The translations under genes and the position numbers were made by a program. The notes beneath the pieces are model-generated. The model did no database searches and was not told the origin of the DNA. It saw only the letters and a list, made by a program, of their open reading frames with translations. Shown here one piece after another: positions 50,529-58,958 of a DNA stretch of 64,000 bases (positions are counted from its first letter, which is position 1; each line of letters starts with the position of its first letter). Origin of the DNA: Segatella copri (GTDB lineage Bacteria > Bacteroidota > Bacteroidia > Bacteroidales > Bacteroidaceae); assembly GCF_019249655.2 (NCBI RefSeq), contig NZ_CP137557.1:3133001-3197000 (forward strand), read 5' to 3'.

Positions 50529-50882
50529 ATGGGATTATTAAAATATAAAGGTTATACGGGTAGCGTAGATTATAGTGAGGAGGACAATTGCTTATATGGC
50601 AAGGTTCTCGGAATGAGCAAGGATATGATTACCTACGAAGGTCAAGATGTCAATGAACTACGAAGGGATTTTGAAGGCGCAATAGATGACTATCTGACTT
50701 TCTGTAAAGCCAATGGCAAGACACCTCGTGCACCTTATAGTGGCAACTTGAATATCCGCATTACTCCTGAAATTCATAGCCGTATTGCAATGATGGCGAT
50801 GCAAGCAGGAACAACCATCAATGGTTTTATTCGTGACACACTAGCTAATGTTACAGGAGTAACTCCAGTCACAAACGCATAA
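50529..50882 (+). CDS. hicB: HicB-type antitoxin
   Basis: 117 aa. HicB N-terminal partial RNase H fold (YKGYTGSVDYSEEDNCLYGKVLGMSKDMITYEGQDVNELRRDFEGAIDDYLTFC) followed by a ribbon-helix-helix DNA-binding end (NLNIRITPEIHSRIAMMAMQAGTTINGFIRDTL). Neutralises HicA and should repress the operon through the palindrome at 50203-50220. Confidence 0.9.
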   Translation: MGLLKYKGYTGSVDYSEEDNCLYGKVLGMSKDMITYEGQDVNELRRDFEGAIDDYLTFCKANGKTPRAPYSGNLNIRITPEIHSRIAMMAMQAGTTINGFIRDTLANVTGVTPVTNA

Positions 50883-50883
50883 C

Positions 50884-50945
50884 ATTACCCCCGAAAAGGT
50901 ATAATTTGTTAAATGATATTATAAATTATACCTTTTTCGGGGGTA
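50884..50945. terminator. Long inverted repeat after hicB; terminator and flank repeat
   Basis: TACCCCCGAAAAGGTATAAT and its reverse complement (one extra T) around a ~15-nt loop, followed by TTTTC. The left 23 bp recur exactly at 53825-53847, on the far side of the hip/mnt genes. Half-sites CCCGAAAGGGTATAA recur in the hipB promoter. Confidence 0.75.
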
Positions 50946-50962
50946 TTTTCATTTTTTATTCG

Positions 50963-51029
50963 TATATTTGTCCCCGAAAGGGTATAATATAATATCTTTA
51001 ATAGTAGGATTTTACCCGAAAGGGTATAA
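50963..51029 (+). promoter_or_regulatory. hipB promoter and operators
   Basis: TATATTTG at 50963-50970, then CCCGAAAGGGTATAA near 50973 and again near 51015. The two operator copies share CCCGAAA-GGTATA with the flanking palindromes, suggesting that HipB binds all of them. Confidence 0.6.
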
Positions 51030-51041
51030 AATGAATAAAAT

Positions 51042-51248
51042 ATGAGCAATACATTATCATCATACGTCAAGGAAATGCGCAAGCAATTCGGATTGACTCA
51101 AGTAGATTTGGCCGCGAAATCGGGCGTAGGTCTCCGATTCGTAAGAGAACTGGAGCAGGGAAAGGAAACATTGCGACTCGATAAAGTAAATCAGGTTCTC
51201 CTCCTCTTCGGCCAGGAAATCGGCCCCGTTCCTATCAAAAAAGAATAA
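51042..51248 (+). CDS. hipB: HipB-like antitoxin (Xre-type HTH)
   Basis: 68 aa. LSSYVKEMRKQFGLTQVDLAAKSGVGLRFVRELEQGKETLRLDKVNQVLLLFG is a canonical Xre/Cro HTH as in HipB. First gene of a three-gene set HTH, HipA N-domain, HipA kinase. Should bind the CCCGAAAGGGTATAA operators and repress the operon. Confidence 0.9.
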   Translation: MSNTLSSYVKEMRKQFGLTQVDLAAKSGVGLRFVRELEQGKETLRLDKVNQVLLLFGQEIGPVPIKKE

Positions 51249-51260
51249 AAATAGAATTTT

Positions 51261-51617
51261 ATGAAACAAGGAAAGATTTATCTCTACAACCAATACGTAG
51301 GTCTGCTGACGGAAGATGAAACGGGCTTCACCTTCGCCTATGATGCAGATTACCTGGCATCAAGTCAAGCCGAAGCCGTGAGCCTCACACTCCCGTTATC
51401 CAACGAACCCTACCACGATACCGTACTGTTTCCCTTCTTCGATGGGTTAATCCCAGAAGGATGGCTGCTGAACATCGCAGAAAGCAGTTGGAAAATCAAC
51501 CAGCGGGATAGAATGTCACTCCTCCTCGCCTGCTGCAAGGATTGCATCGGAGCCGTCAGCGTCATCCCAGTAGATGACTCCCCTGCAGAAGGAACAAATG
51601 CTTCACCCCAAAACTAG
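51261..51617 (+). CDS. hipS: HipS-like protein (separate HipA N-terminal subdomain)
   Basis: 118 aa. GKIYLYNQYVGLLTEDETGFTFAYDADYLASSQAEAVSLTLPLSNEPYHDTVLFPFFDGLIPEGWLLNIAESSW is the N-subdomain-1 of HipA as a stand-alone protein. In the E. coli HipBST system this part (HipS) is the actual antitoxin of the short kinase HipT. Starts 12 bp after hipB and ends 15 bp before the kinase. Confidence 0.82.
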   Translation: MKQGKIYLYNQYVGLLTEDETGFTFAYDADYLASSQAEAVSLTLPLSNEPYHDTVLFPFFDGLIPEGWLLNIAESSWKINQRDRMSLLLACCKDCIGAVSVIPVDDSPAEGTNASPQN

Positions 51618-51632
51618 AAAGGAGAAAGAAAT

Positions 51633-52574
51633 ATGGAAAAATGTCTATATTGCTATAAACCGCTCAAGCCAGGCCTGGTAGATTACCACCCTGCTTGTGC
51701 CAAGAAACTCTTCGGCACCAAGGAAGCCCCTGTTCTACCCTATGTAAGAAAGGAAATCGGCGACCTGGCAAAGCAAGTAGTGCGTGCCCAAACCACCCTC
51801 ACGGGTGTGCAGGCAAAGCTCTCGCTCGATGTAAACCCAGGCGGAAAGAACGAACCATCCCGCTTCACCATTGTAGGCCTTTGGGGAAAATACATCCTCA
51901 AGCCCCAAACCGATCGCTATCGCTGTCTTCCCGAAATAGAAGACCTCACGATGCACCTCGCAGAAGCCGCCAAAATCGCCGTGGTTCCCCATGGCTTGAT
52001 TCGCTTTGCCGATGGCGAACTCTGCTACATCACCCGGAGAATAGACCGCCAGGACGATGGAACAAAAATACCGATGGAGGATATGTGCCAGCTGTCCGAG
52101 CGTCTCACCGAATACAAATACAAAGGATCCTACGAGCAGGTAGCCAAACTCATCAAAAAGTATTCCTCCTTCTCGCAGCTCGACCTCGTGAACTATTGGG
52201 AGTTAGTCATCTTCTCGTGGATTACCGGCAACGCCGACATGCACCTCAAGAACTTCTCGCTCTACAACAACCGCAAATTGGGCTATGGCTTAACCCCTGC
52301 CTACGACCTTCTCTGCACCAAGATTGTAATGCCGGAAGATACAGAAGAACTCGCCCTGACGCTCAATGGCAGAAAGCGAAAGATTCAGAAAGCAGATTTC
52401 ATCAAGGTAATGACCGCATCAGGACTCAGCGAAAAGGTAATCAACAACATCGCCAAGAAATTCCGTCGCTCCATCGTGAAATGGCTCGACCTGATAGAAG
52501 CCTCCTTTCTGCCGGATAGCATGAAGAAAGAATATAAAAAACTGATTCTCAGCAGAGTCATGGCTTTGAGATAA
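51633..52574 (+). CDS. hipT: HipT/HipA-like Ser/Thr kinase toxin, N-terminal zinc-finger variant
   Basis: 313 aa. Kinase core: GVQAKLSLDV (Gly-rich, ATP loop region), YILKPQTDRYRCLPEIE, ITGNADMHLKNFSLY (catalytic Asp/Asn), LTPAYDLLCT (Mg-binding Asp). HipA-family enzymes phosphorylate aminoacyl-tRNA synthetases. It lacks the N-subdomain, which is encoded by the preceding gene. Unusual: it begins with CLYCYKPLKPG...YHPACAKKLF, a CxxC...HxxxC zinc-binding site. Confidence 0.88.
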   Translation: MEKCLYCYKPLKPGLVDYHPACAKKLFGTKEAPVLPYVRKEIGDLAKQVVRAQTTLTGVQAKLSLDVNPGGKNEPSRFTIVGLWGKYILKPQTDRYRCLPEIEDLTMHLAEAAKIAVVPHGLIRFADGELCYITRRIDRQDDGTKIPMEDMCQLSERLTEYKYKGSYEQVAKLIKKYSSFSQLDLVNYWELVIFSWITGNADMHLKNFSLYNNRKLGYGLTPAYDLLCTKIVMPEDTEELALTLNGRKRKIQKADFIKVMTASGLSEKVINNIAKKFRRSIVKWLDLIEASFLPDSMKKEYKKLILSRVMALR

Positions 52575-52672
52575 TTTCTTTCTGAAATTATTTCTGCAAT
52601 TCTTTCCGCCAAGCAGAACAAACGAGAATAAAAAAAACAAAAAATAAGAATAGTATAAACAAAATAAAAGAA

Positions 52673-53092
52673 ATGAAGAAAATACTCTTATCACTTTTAG
52701 CAGCTGTTGGCTTATCAACCACCGGCTGCTCAGCACAGGCTGGCCAATCATCAAAATCAGCCCCATCCGACGGCATCATCGTATTGGCTCCACAGACCTT
52801 TATCAACCAGGCAAAGGCAGATACAACCAGCATCATTCTAGATGTCCGCACTTCCAAGGAATATGCAGAAGGACATCTGGCAGGTGCCCAACAATTGGAT
52901 TACCTCAATCCCGAAGCATTCGATGCCGGCATCAGTAAGCTTGATAAATCCCGCACCTACTACATCTATTGCAGAAGCGGAAAGCGAAGCCATGGTGCCT
53001 GCCAGAAAATGAAGAAGCAAGGCTTCAAGGTATATGATATGGAAGGCGGAATCCTAAACTGGACCAAGCTCGGAATGCCGGTTGAAAGATAA
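52673..53092 (+). CDS. Rhodanese-domain lipoprotein
   Basis: 139 aa. Lipoprotein signal MKKILLSLLAAVGLSTTGC (lipobox TTGC). Single rhodanese domain: IILDVRTSKEYAEGHLAGAQQLDY, then YYIYCRSGKRSHGACQKMKKQGF with active-site Cys, and YDMEGGILNWTKLGMPV. Sulfurtransferase or sulfide-binding role outside the cytoplasm. Lies between two toxin-antitoxin modules without obvious functional link. Confidence 0.9.
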   Translation: MKKILLSLLAAVGLSTTGCSAQAGQSSKSAPSDGIIVLAPQTFINQAKADTTSIILDVRTSKEYAEGHLAGAQQLDYLNPEAFDAGISKLDKSRTYYIYCRSGKRSHGACQKMKKQGFKVYDMEGGILNWTKLGMPVER

Positions 53093-53105
53093 AAATAGCT
53101 AATAG

Positions 53106-53138
53106 TTTTGGTTATTTTAGAATTATTCCGTATTTTTG
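53106..53138 (+). promoter_or_regulatory. mntA-hepT promoter
   Basis: TTTTGG (53106-53111), 19 nt, TATTTTTG (53131-53138), then CAGC. About 20 nt before the chosen ATG. Confidence 0.65.
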
Positions 53139-53159
53139 CAGCAACTAAAGATACAAGTT

Positions 53160-53453
53160 ATGGTTAGATTACAAGAAAGCTTAGAAAAATTAGCCAACTT
53201 CAAACAACAGTTTGGAGATAGCTTTGGTATCACTAAACTCGGTATTTTCGGCTCGGTTGCACGAGGCGAAAATACAGATGACAGTGATATAGATATTGTT
53301 GTGGAAGTAGAAAAGCCAACTCTCTCGCTCATGCATAACTTACATGAGGCTTTAAGTAAACTATTCAATACCAAAGTTGATTTAGTTCGCTTCCGCAAAT
53401 CGCTCCGCCCTTTATTGCAGTCAAATATCAATCAGGAGGCCGTTTATGTATAA
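53160..53453 (+). CDS. mntA: MntA-like minimal nucleotidyltransferase antitoxin
   Basis: 97 aa from ATG 53160; an in-frame TTG at 53136 lies in the promoter and is less likely. GIFGSVARGENTDDSDIDIVVEV is the GSx10DxD nucleotidyltransferase motif. In type VII MntA/HepT systems it AMPylates the HEPN toxin to silence it. Overlaps the toxin gene by 8 bp. Confidence 0.9.
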   Translation: MVRLQESLEKLANFKQQFGDSFGITKLGIFGSVARGENTDDSDIDIVVEVEKPTLSLMHNLHEALSKLFNTKVDLVRFRKSLRPLLQSNINQEAVYV

Positions 53454-53811
53454 TCGCAGTACCATCCACGACAAGCTCGAAGAAATCAAAGAATCAATCG
53501 AGTTAATACAAGAATGGAGCAAGGATGTGGAATCAGCTGATGATTTCATGCTTTCCCCAACTAAGTATATGGCCTTCAATGCTTGTGTTATGAGACTACA
53601 GGTAATTGGTGAACATGTGGGTAAACTTTTAAAAGTAGAAGAAAAGCCTTTAGAAGCTTATCCCAACATTCCATGGCAAGCAATATATGGCATGAGAAAT
53701 ATGATTTCTCACGAATATGCCAATGTCGATGAAACAATCGTATATGATACTATCAAAAACGGATTACCAGAATTGAAAATAATCATCGAAGATTTACTTC
53801 ATCATTATTAA
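53446..53811 (+). CDS. hepT: HepT-like HEPN toxin (RNase)
   Basis: 121 aa. HEPN four-helix bundle with RNMISHEYANVD near residues 84-95, the Rx4HxY active site whose Tyr is the AMPylation target. FNACVMRLQVIGEHVGKL is the conserved second helix. Overlap with the nucleotidyltransferase gene (GTTTATGTATAA) shows coupling. Confidence 0.9.
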   Translation: MYNRSTIHDKLEEIKESIELIQEWSKDVESADDFMLSPTKYMAFNACVMRLQVIGEHVGKLLKVEEKPLEAYPNIPWQAIYGMRNMISHEYANVDETIVYDTIKNGLPELKIIIEDLLHHY

Positions 53812-53824
53812 TTGGCACTCAAGA

Positions 53825-53885
53825 ATTACCCCCGAAAAGGTATAATTAATCAAACTTCACGATTAACTATACCCCTTCGGGGGTA
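53825..53885. terminator. Inverted repeat after hepT; second copy of the flank repeat
   Basis: TACCCCCGAAAAGG... pairs with ...CCCCTTCGGGGGTA, followed by TTTTATTTT. The first 23 bp are identical to 50884-50906. It lies between convergent hepT and DUF1846 genes and can terminate both. Confidence 0.75.
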
Positions 53886-53931
53886 TTTTATTTTATCCGA
53901 ATCTATTTCTTCAACAGAATCCAAGCCGAAT

Positions 53932-55395
53932 CTACTTCTTCAATACCGGCTCGCAGGTGATGCTGACACCAAGCTTCTTGAAAATCTTCTGATCCACATC
54001 ACTCAGCATCACGGTGCAATGAGCCTGACAGCCACGGAGCTTTGGCAACTGCTCCAATGCCTTTCGGCAATTCTCATCATTCTCTGAAAGAACAGAAAGA
54101 GCTACCAAAACCTCATCCGTATGAAGACGAGGATTATGACCGCCCAGATAGTTCACCTTCGTATGCTGGATAGGCTCAATCATCGACTGAGGTATCAGCT
54201 TCAGCTCATGGTCGATGCCCGCCAGATGCTTGGTTACATTCAGCAGCAATGCCGCACTGCAACCCAGCAACTCACTGCTGTGACCGCAGATAATCGTGCC
54301 ATCCTCCAACTCAATCGCAGCAGAAGTATGACCCGTCGCCTTCTTGTGATCCTTAGCCGCTACAGTCACCTTGCGATAAGCCGTGGTAATATTAGCCTGC
54401 TTGAAAAGCATCTGAATCTTGCTGATCTCCGCCTCGTTGCACGCACCGGCAGCCAACTTGTTGGTAGCCGCATAATAACGGCGGATAATCTCGTTCTTCG
54501 AAGCCTCGCAGCAAGCCTCATCATCCGAAATACAGAAACCCACCATGTTCACACCCATATCCGTAGGCGACTTGTATGGATTGCTTCCGTAGATACCCTC
54601 AAACAAAGCGTTGAGCACAGGATAAATCTCCACGTCGCGGTTGTAGTTGATGGCAATCTTGTTGTATGCTTCCAGATGGAATGGGTCAATCATGTTCACA
54701 TCGTTCAAGTCGGCAGTAGCAGCCTCATAGGCGATGTTCACCGGATGCTTCAATGGGAGATTCCAGACAGGGAAGGTCTCAAACTTGGCGTAACCCGCAC
54801 GCACCCCACGCTTGTTCTCGTTATAAAGCTGACTCAGGCAGACTGCCATCTTGCCGCTACCAGGACCCGGAGCAGTAACAATCACCAGCGGACGCTCGGT
54901 CTCCACATAATCATTCTTGCCGAAGCCCTCGTCAGAAGCGATGAGATCCACATCATGAGGATAACCCTCGATGAGATAATGGCAGAAAGTCTTGATGCCC
55001 TCACGCTCCAGGCGCTGCTTGAAGGCGATGGCTGCAGGCTGACCGTTATAATGGGTGATGACAACAGAACCCACCATGAAGCCACGGTTCTGGAACTCGC
55101 CACGAAGGCGCAGCACGTCCTCATCGTAAGTAATGCCCAGGTCGGCACGCTTCTTGTTCTTCTCGATGTCGGCGGCACTGATTACGATAACAATCTCGAT
55201 GCTATCGCTGATTTTCTGGAACATGCGCAGTTTACTATCAGGCTGGAAACCTGGCAAAACGCGGCTGGCGTGGTGGTCATCGAAAAGCTTGCCTCCCAAT
55301 TCCAGGTAAAGCTTTCCGTCAAACTTAGAGATTCTCTCCTTGATGTGCTCGGATTGAATCTTCAAATACTTCTCGTTGTCAAATCCTAACTTCAT
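53932..55395 (-). CDS. DUF1846 family protein (UPF0371)
   Basis: 487 aa, standard family length. Motifs: KLYLELGGKLFDDHHASRVLPGFQPDSK, GFGKNDYVETERPLVIVTAPGPGSGKMAVCLSQLYNE (P-loop-like), IAYEAATADLNDVNMIDPFHL, and HHNPRLHTDEVL-type end. Cytosolic, conserved in gut anaerobes; catalytic role not established by sequence. A long antisense frame across it (54121-55389) is an artefact. Confidence 0.92.
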   Translation of the reverse strand: MKLGFDNEKYLKIQSEHIKERISKFDGKLYLELGGKLFDDHHASRVLPGFQPDSKLRMFQKISDSIEIVIVISAADIEKNKKRADLGITYDEDVLRLRGEFQNRGFMVGSVVITHYNGQPAAIAFKQRLEREGIKTFCHYLIEGYPHDVDLIASDEGFGKNDYVETERPLVIVTAPGPGSGKMAVCLSQLYNENKRGVRAGYAKFETFPVWNLPLKHPVNIAYEAATADLNDVNMIDPFHLEAYNKIAINYNRDVEIYPVLNALFEGIYGSNPYKSPTDMGVNMVGFCISDDEACCEASKNEIIRRYYAATNKLAAGACNEAEISKIQMLFKQANITTAYRKVTVAAKDHKKATGHTSAAIELEDGTIICGHSSELLGCSAALLLNVTKHLAGIDHELKLIPQSMIEPIQHTKVNYLGGHNPRLHTDEVLVALSVLSENDENCRKALEQLPKLRGCQAHCTVMLSDVDQKIFKKLGVSITCEPVLKK

Positions 55396-55618
55396 ATTGT
55401 GTTATCTTTCTTTGAGTTGAATTCTATATCCTTATCGTTTAAAAAACAAATCGCCTGCAAAATTACAAAAAACTATTGAATTACGAGACAAATATGAAGA
55501 TAAAGTTTCTAAAAAGTGACAGATAAGCCACAAGAAAGAGAAATAAACTCGCAATCCTTTCGCCAAATCGAATTTTTGCAGTAACTTTGCACCGAATATT
55601 CAATAAAATCACAAAAAT
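55396..55618. other. Divergent intergenic region with S9 peptidase promoter
   Basis: TAACTTTG at 55582-55589 followed by CACC, 30 nt before the peptidase ATG; CTTTCG lies at the -33 position. No gene or strong repeat is seen in the rest; the DUF1846 promoter is not obvious. Confidence 0.55.
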
Positions 55619-57784
55619 ATGATTAAAGCAATGATTCTGGCTGCAGCAGCACTCACCATGAGCGCAACTTCAGCCAATGCACAGACTATGATTGAAAAGA
55701 ACAACATCAAGGTGGAAAACCACCGGATGACCCCAGAGGCTCTTTGGGCGATGGGAAGAATTGGTGGCGCCGAAGCTTCGCCTAACGGCAAGCAGGTGGT
55801 TTACCAGGTAGGTTACTACAGTGTGAAGGAGAACAAGAGCCATCAGATGCTCTTCATCATGGATGCCAACGGCAAGAACCAGAAGGCACTGACCACTGAT
55901 GCCAAGAGCGAGACCGATGCGGCATGGATTCAGGGCGGAGAGAAGATTGCCTTCATCCGCGGAGGCCAGCTCTGGAGCATGAACCCAGACGGCACCGGCC
56001 GCAAGCAGCTCACCAACGACAAGTTGGGCATCCAGGGCTTCCGCTTCTCCCCTGACGGCAAGAAGGTAATCCTCATCAAGGAACTCCCTTACCACGGAAC
56101 CATCAAGGAGAATCCTTCCGATCTGCCTCTCGCCACCGGTCGCCTCGTCACCGATATGAATTATCGCCACTGGGACCACTACGTAGAGAGCCTTCTCCAC
56201 CCGTTCGTGGCTGATGTTGCTGCCGACGGCACCATCAACGCAGGCGAGGATATTCTGAAGGATGAGCCATTCGAGTGCCCTATGGCACCATTCGGAGGCA
56301 TCGAGCAGCTGGCATGGAGCCCTGATTCCAAGACCATCGCCTACACCTGCCGCAAGAAGGAGGGCGTACAGTATGCCATCTCTACCGACTCTGACATCTT
56401 CCTTTATAATATAGGTACGCGCGAGACCAAGAACATCTGCAAGGAGGCTGGCTATGTAGAGCCTAAGATTGATGCTACCAAGAGCATGAAGAACCAGGCA
56501 GTGAATGCGCCTGAGAATCTGAAGAACAATCCGGGTTACGACGTGAACCCTCAGTTCTCTGCTGATGGCAAGTACATCGCTTGGCAGAGCATGGCTCGCA
56601 ACGGCTACGAGAGCGACCGCAACCGCCTCTGCGTATACGACCTCGCCACAGGCAAGAAGAACTATGTATCAGACAAGTTTGATTCAAACGTAGAAGGCTT
56701 CGTATGGAACAAGGACAGCAAGAGCCTCAGCTTCATCGGCGTTTGGCACGGAACCCTAAACCTCTATCAGGCCAACTTCAAGGGCGAAGTGAAGCAGATT
56801 ACCAATGAGTGGGCTGACTACGGAAGCATCTCGCTTGCCAACAGCGGCAACAAGCTTCTCGCTACCAAGGCAAGCATGAGCCACCCTACAGATATCTACA
56901 TCGTTACCCCTGGTAAGAATGCCAAGAGCACCAAGGTAGAACAGATTACCCACGAGAACGACCACATTCTGAGCCAGTTGAACCTGGGCAAGTGTGAACA
57001 GCGATGGGTGAAGACCACCGACGGCAAGGACATGCTGGTATGGGTGATGTTGCCATCTAATTTCGATGAAACCAAGAAGTACCCTACCCTCCTCTTCTGC
57101 GAGGGCGGTCCTCAGAGTCCGGTGAGCCAGTTCTGGAGCTACCGCTGGAACATCCAGATTATGGCAGCCAACGGTTACGTCATCGTATTGCCTAACCGCC
57201 GTGGTCTCCCTGGTTTCGGCAGTGCATGGAACGAGGAGGTTTCAGGCGACTGGACGGGTCAGTGCATGAACGATTATCTTTCAGCCATCGATGATGCTAC
57301 CAAGAATCTGCCTTACGTAGACAAGGATCGTCTGGGATGTGTGGGAGCCAGCTTCGGCGGTTTCTCAGTATATTATCTCGCCGGTCACCACAACAAGCGT
57401 TTCAAGGCATTCCTCGCCCACGACGGAGCTTTCAATCTGGAGAGCATGTACACCGATACCGAGGAGGCTTGGTTCAGCAACTGGGAGTATGAGGATGCTT
57501 ACTGGAACAAGGATAAGAGTGTCAACGCCAAGAAGACTTACGAGAACAGTCCTCATAAGTTTGTAGACAAGTGGGATACTCCTATCCTCTGCATCCATGG
57601 CGAGAAGGACTACCGCATCAACGCCAACCAGGGCATGGGTGCCTTCAATGCAGCCCGCATGCGCGGTATTCCAGCCGAACTCCTCATCTATCCTGATGAG
57701 AACCACTGGGTATTGAAGCCACAGAACGGCGTGCTCTGGCAGCGCACCTTCTTCGGATGGCTGGATAAATGGTTGAAGAAGTAA
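55619..57784 (+). CDS. S9-family prolyl peptidase (secreted)
   Basis: 721 aa. Signal peptide MIKAMILAAAALTMSATSANAQ. Residues ~40-440 form a beta-propeller of TolB/DPP-like blades (ASPNGKQVVYQVGYY, FSPDGKKVILIKE, WSPDSKTIAYTCR, FSADGKYIAWQSM). Residues ~460-721 are an alpha/beta hydrolase: GCVGASFGGFSVYYLAG has nucleophile Ser, CIHGEKDYRI the Asp, DENHWVLKP the His. Probably periplasmic, releasing dipeptides after Pro or Ala. Monocistronic, ended by a strong terminator. Confidence 0.93.
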   Translation: MIKAMILAAAALTMSATSANAQTMIEKNNIKVENHRMTPEALWAMGRIGGAEASPNGKQVVYQVGYYSVKENKSHQMLFIMDANGKNQKALTTDAKSETDAAWIQGGEKIAFIRGGQLWSMNPDGTGRKQLTNDKLGIQGFRFSPDGKKVILIKELPYHGTIKENPSDLPLATGRLVTDMNYRHWDHYVESLLHPFVADVAADGTINAGEDILKDEPFECPMAPFGGIEQLAWSPDSKTIAYTCRKKEGVQYAISTDSDIFLYNIGTRETKNICKEAGYVEPKIDATKSMKNQAVNAPENLKNNPGYDVNPQFSADGKYIAWQSMARNGYESDRNRLCVYDLATGKKNYVSDKFDSNVEGFVWNKDSKSLSFIGVWHGTLNLYQANFKGEVKQITNEWADYGSISLANSGNKLLATKASMSHPTDIYIVTPGKNAKSTKVEQITHENDHILSQLNLGKCEQRWVKTTDGKDMLVWVMLPSNFDETKKYPTLLFCEGGPQSPVSQFWSYRWNIQIMAANGYVIVLPNRRGLPGFGSAWNEEVSGDWTGQCMNDYLSAIDDATKNLPYVDKDRLGCVGASFGGFSVYYLAGHHNKRFKAFLAHDGAFNLESMYTDTEEAWFSNWEYEDAYWNKDKSVNAKKTYENSPHKFVDKWDTPILCIHGEKDYRINANQGMGAFNAARMRGIPAELLIYPDENHWVLKPQNGVLWQRTFFGWLDKWLKK

Positions 57785-57838
57785 AGCTTTGAAGAAGTTA
57801 TTATTTGAAGAAAGAAATCTTTGAAGAAAATAATTAAA

Positions 57839-57878
57839 CAAGAGGGTGCGTCATGGATTTATGACGCACCCTCTTTTC
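57839..57878. terminator. Strong bidirectional terminator
   Basis: AAGAGGGTGCGTCAT and its perfect complement around a 6-nt loop GGATTT, with A-rich and T-rich flanks. Serves the peptidase gene and the convergent amidase gene. Confidence 0.85.
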
Positions 57879-57883
57879 TGTTT

Positions 57884-58288
57884 CTACTCCCCGAATTCCT
57901 TCTTTACATCAAAGCAAGGACAAGCCTTGGCGGAGAACTCGTTGTGACCATGAACCGTCGCCTCGGGATATTCCTCCTTCAGCTGCTCAATCAGCGCTTT
58001 CAGCGCCGCCTTCTGCTCGGGGGTTCGGGTGTCCTTTGGCTTGCCAGTCTGGGATAAGCCGCCGATGTAGCATACTCCGATGCTCACGGTGTTGTGGCCC
58101 TTGCAGTGGGCGCCCACCTCTTCTACTGATCTGCCCACATGGATGCTTCCGTCACGATAAATCACGAAATGATAACCGATGCTGAAAAAGCCACGCTCAC
58201 GATGCCAACGGTCGATATCGGCTACTGTGTAGTTGCGACCCTCTTGGGTCGCACTGCAATGAATGATGATTTCCTTAATCTTACGCAT
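57884..58288 (-). CDS. N-acetylmuramoyl-L-alanine amidase (phage-type)
   Basis: 134 aa. EIIIHCSATQEGRNYTV (zinc His), GFFSIGYHFVIYRDGSIHVGR, GVCYIGGLSQ, and TVHGHNEFSAKACPCFDV (zinc His and Cys). Same family as the prophage endolysin at 24481 but only moderately similar. No signal peptide. Last gene of a leftward five-gene module that looks like a reduced mobile element. Confidence 0.92.
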   Translation of the reverse strand: MRKIKEIIIHCSATQEGRNYTVADIDRWHRERGFFSIGYHFVIYRDGSIHVGRSVEEVGAHCKGHNTVSIGVCYIGGLSQTGKPKDTRTPEQKAALKALIEQLKEEYPEATVHGHNEFSAKACPCFDVKKEFGE

Positions 58289-58312
58289 AATATAATAATG
58301 TACAATGTATAA

Positions 58313-58900
58313 TTATTGGGGATTGTTAGTTGCAGGAATATTATTCGCAGGAACATTATTGGGAAGAACAACCATATACTCTTTAGGAATATCGTCTTTT
58401 CCCCAGTTCTTGATAACCAGCGTCACTCTTTCCTTTTTCTGCAAAGCATCACTGATCATGTCGCAAAACTCCTGAAACTTCTCCTCGTTGTTAGCCACAA
58501 GTCCAGTCTTCAACGACTTGCCCATCACGATGCTTCCATACTTCAGGGCAAACGGACCGAAACCTGGCTTAAGATAAGGCTTGCGAATCACAGGCTTCTT
58601 CGAAACTCGACCTTTCTCCTGCAGAATCGTAGGCATGGTTCTTACCTCCTCTACAATCTCTGTCTTAAACTTCTTCTCATTCTTCACACCCTTGGTCTTC
58701 TCCTTCTCCTCTTCAGTCTCCTTCACCTCTACCTCAATTTTCTTCTGAAATTTGATAGGTACAGGAGCAATCTTGTAACGACCTGCAGGCAGGAATTTCT
58801 TAGGATGTTCTACGGTGCCGGTGAAATATACTCCGTTAATAACCAATGTGCCATCTACACCCCATGGAGTGAAGCGACGGCGAAATATAGTAATATTCAT
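58313..58900 (-). CDS. DUF5675-family protein
   Basis: 195 aa. FRRRFTPWGVDGTLVINGVYFTGTVEHPKKFLPAGRYKI opens as in DUF5675, which is typically phage- or T6SS-associated and small. A Lys/Glu-rich insert (~55-95) splits the domain, and KPGFGPFALKYGSIVMGKSLKTGLV follows. The C-terminus is Asn/Pro-rich. Lies 24 bp upstream of the amidase gene, which suggests a shared lysis or cell-wall role. Confidence 0.75.
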   Translation of the reverse strand: MNITIFRRRFTPWGVDGTLVINGVYFTGTVEHPKKFLPAGRYKIAPVPIKFQKKIEVEVKETEEEKEKTKGVKNEKKFKTEIVEEVRTMPTILQEKGRVSKKPVIRKPYLKPGFGPFALKYGSIVMGKSLKTGLVANNEEKFQEFCDMISDALQKKERVTLVIKNWGKDDIPKEYMVVLPNNVPANNIPATNNPQ

Positions 58901-58958
58901 GATAATTTATACTTAATTTATTAATGACCCTTAATGACACTGACCCTTAATGACACGC

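Noticed and set aside
51695..52519. 274-aa frame inside hipT
   Set aside because: +1 shadow of the kinase; rich in Arg/Pro/Ser with no fold-like pattern.
54121..55389. 422-aa plus-strand frame opposite DUF1846
   Set aside because: Antisense shadow of a well-supported family gene; composition is Leu/His/Arg-rich and has no recognisable motif.
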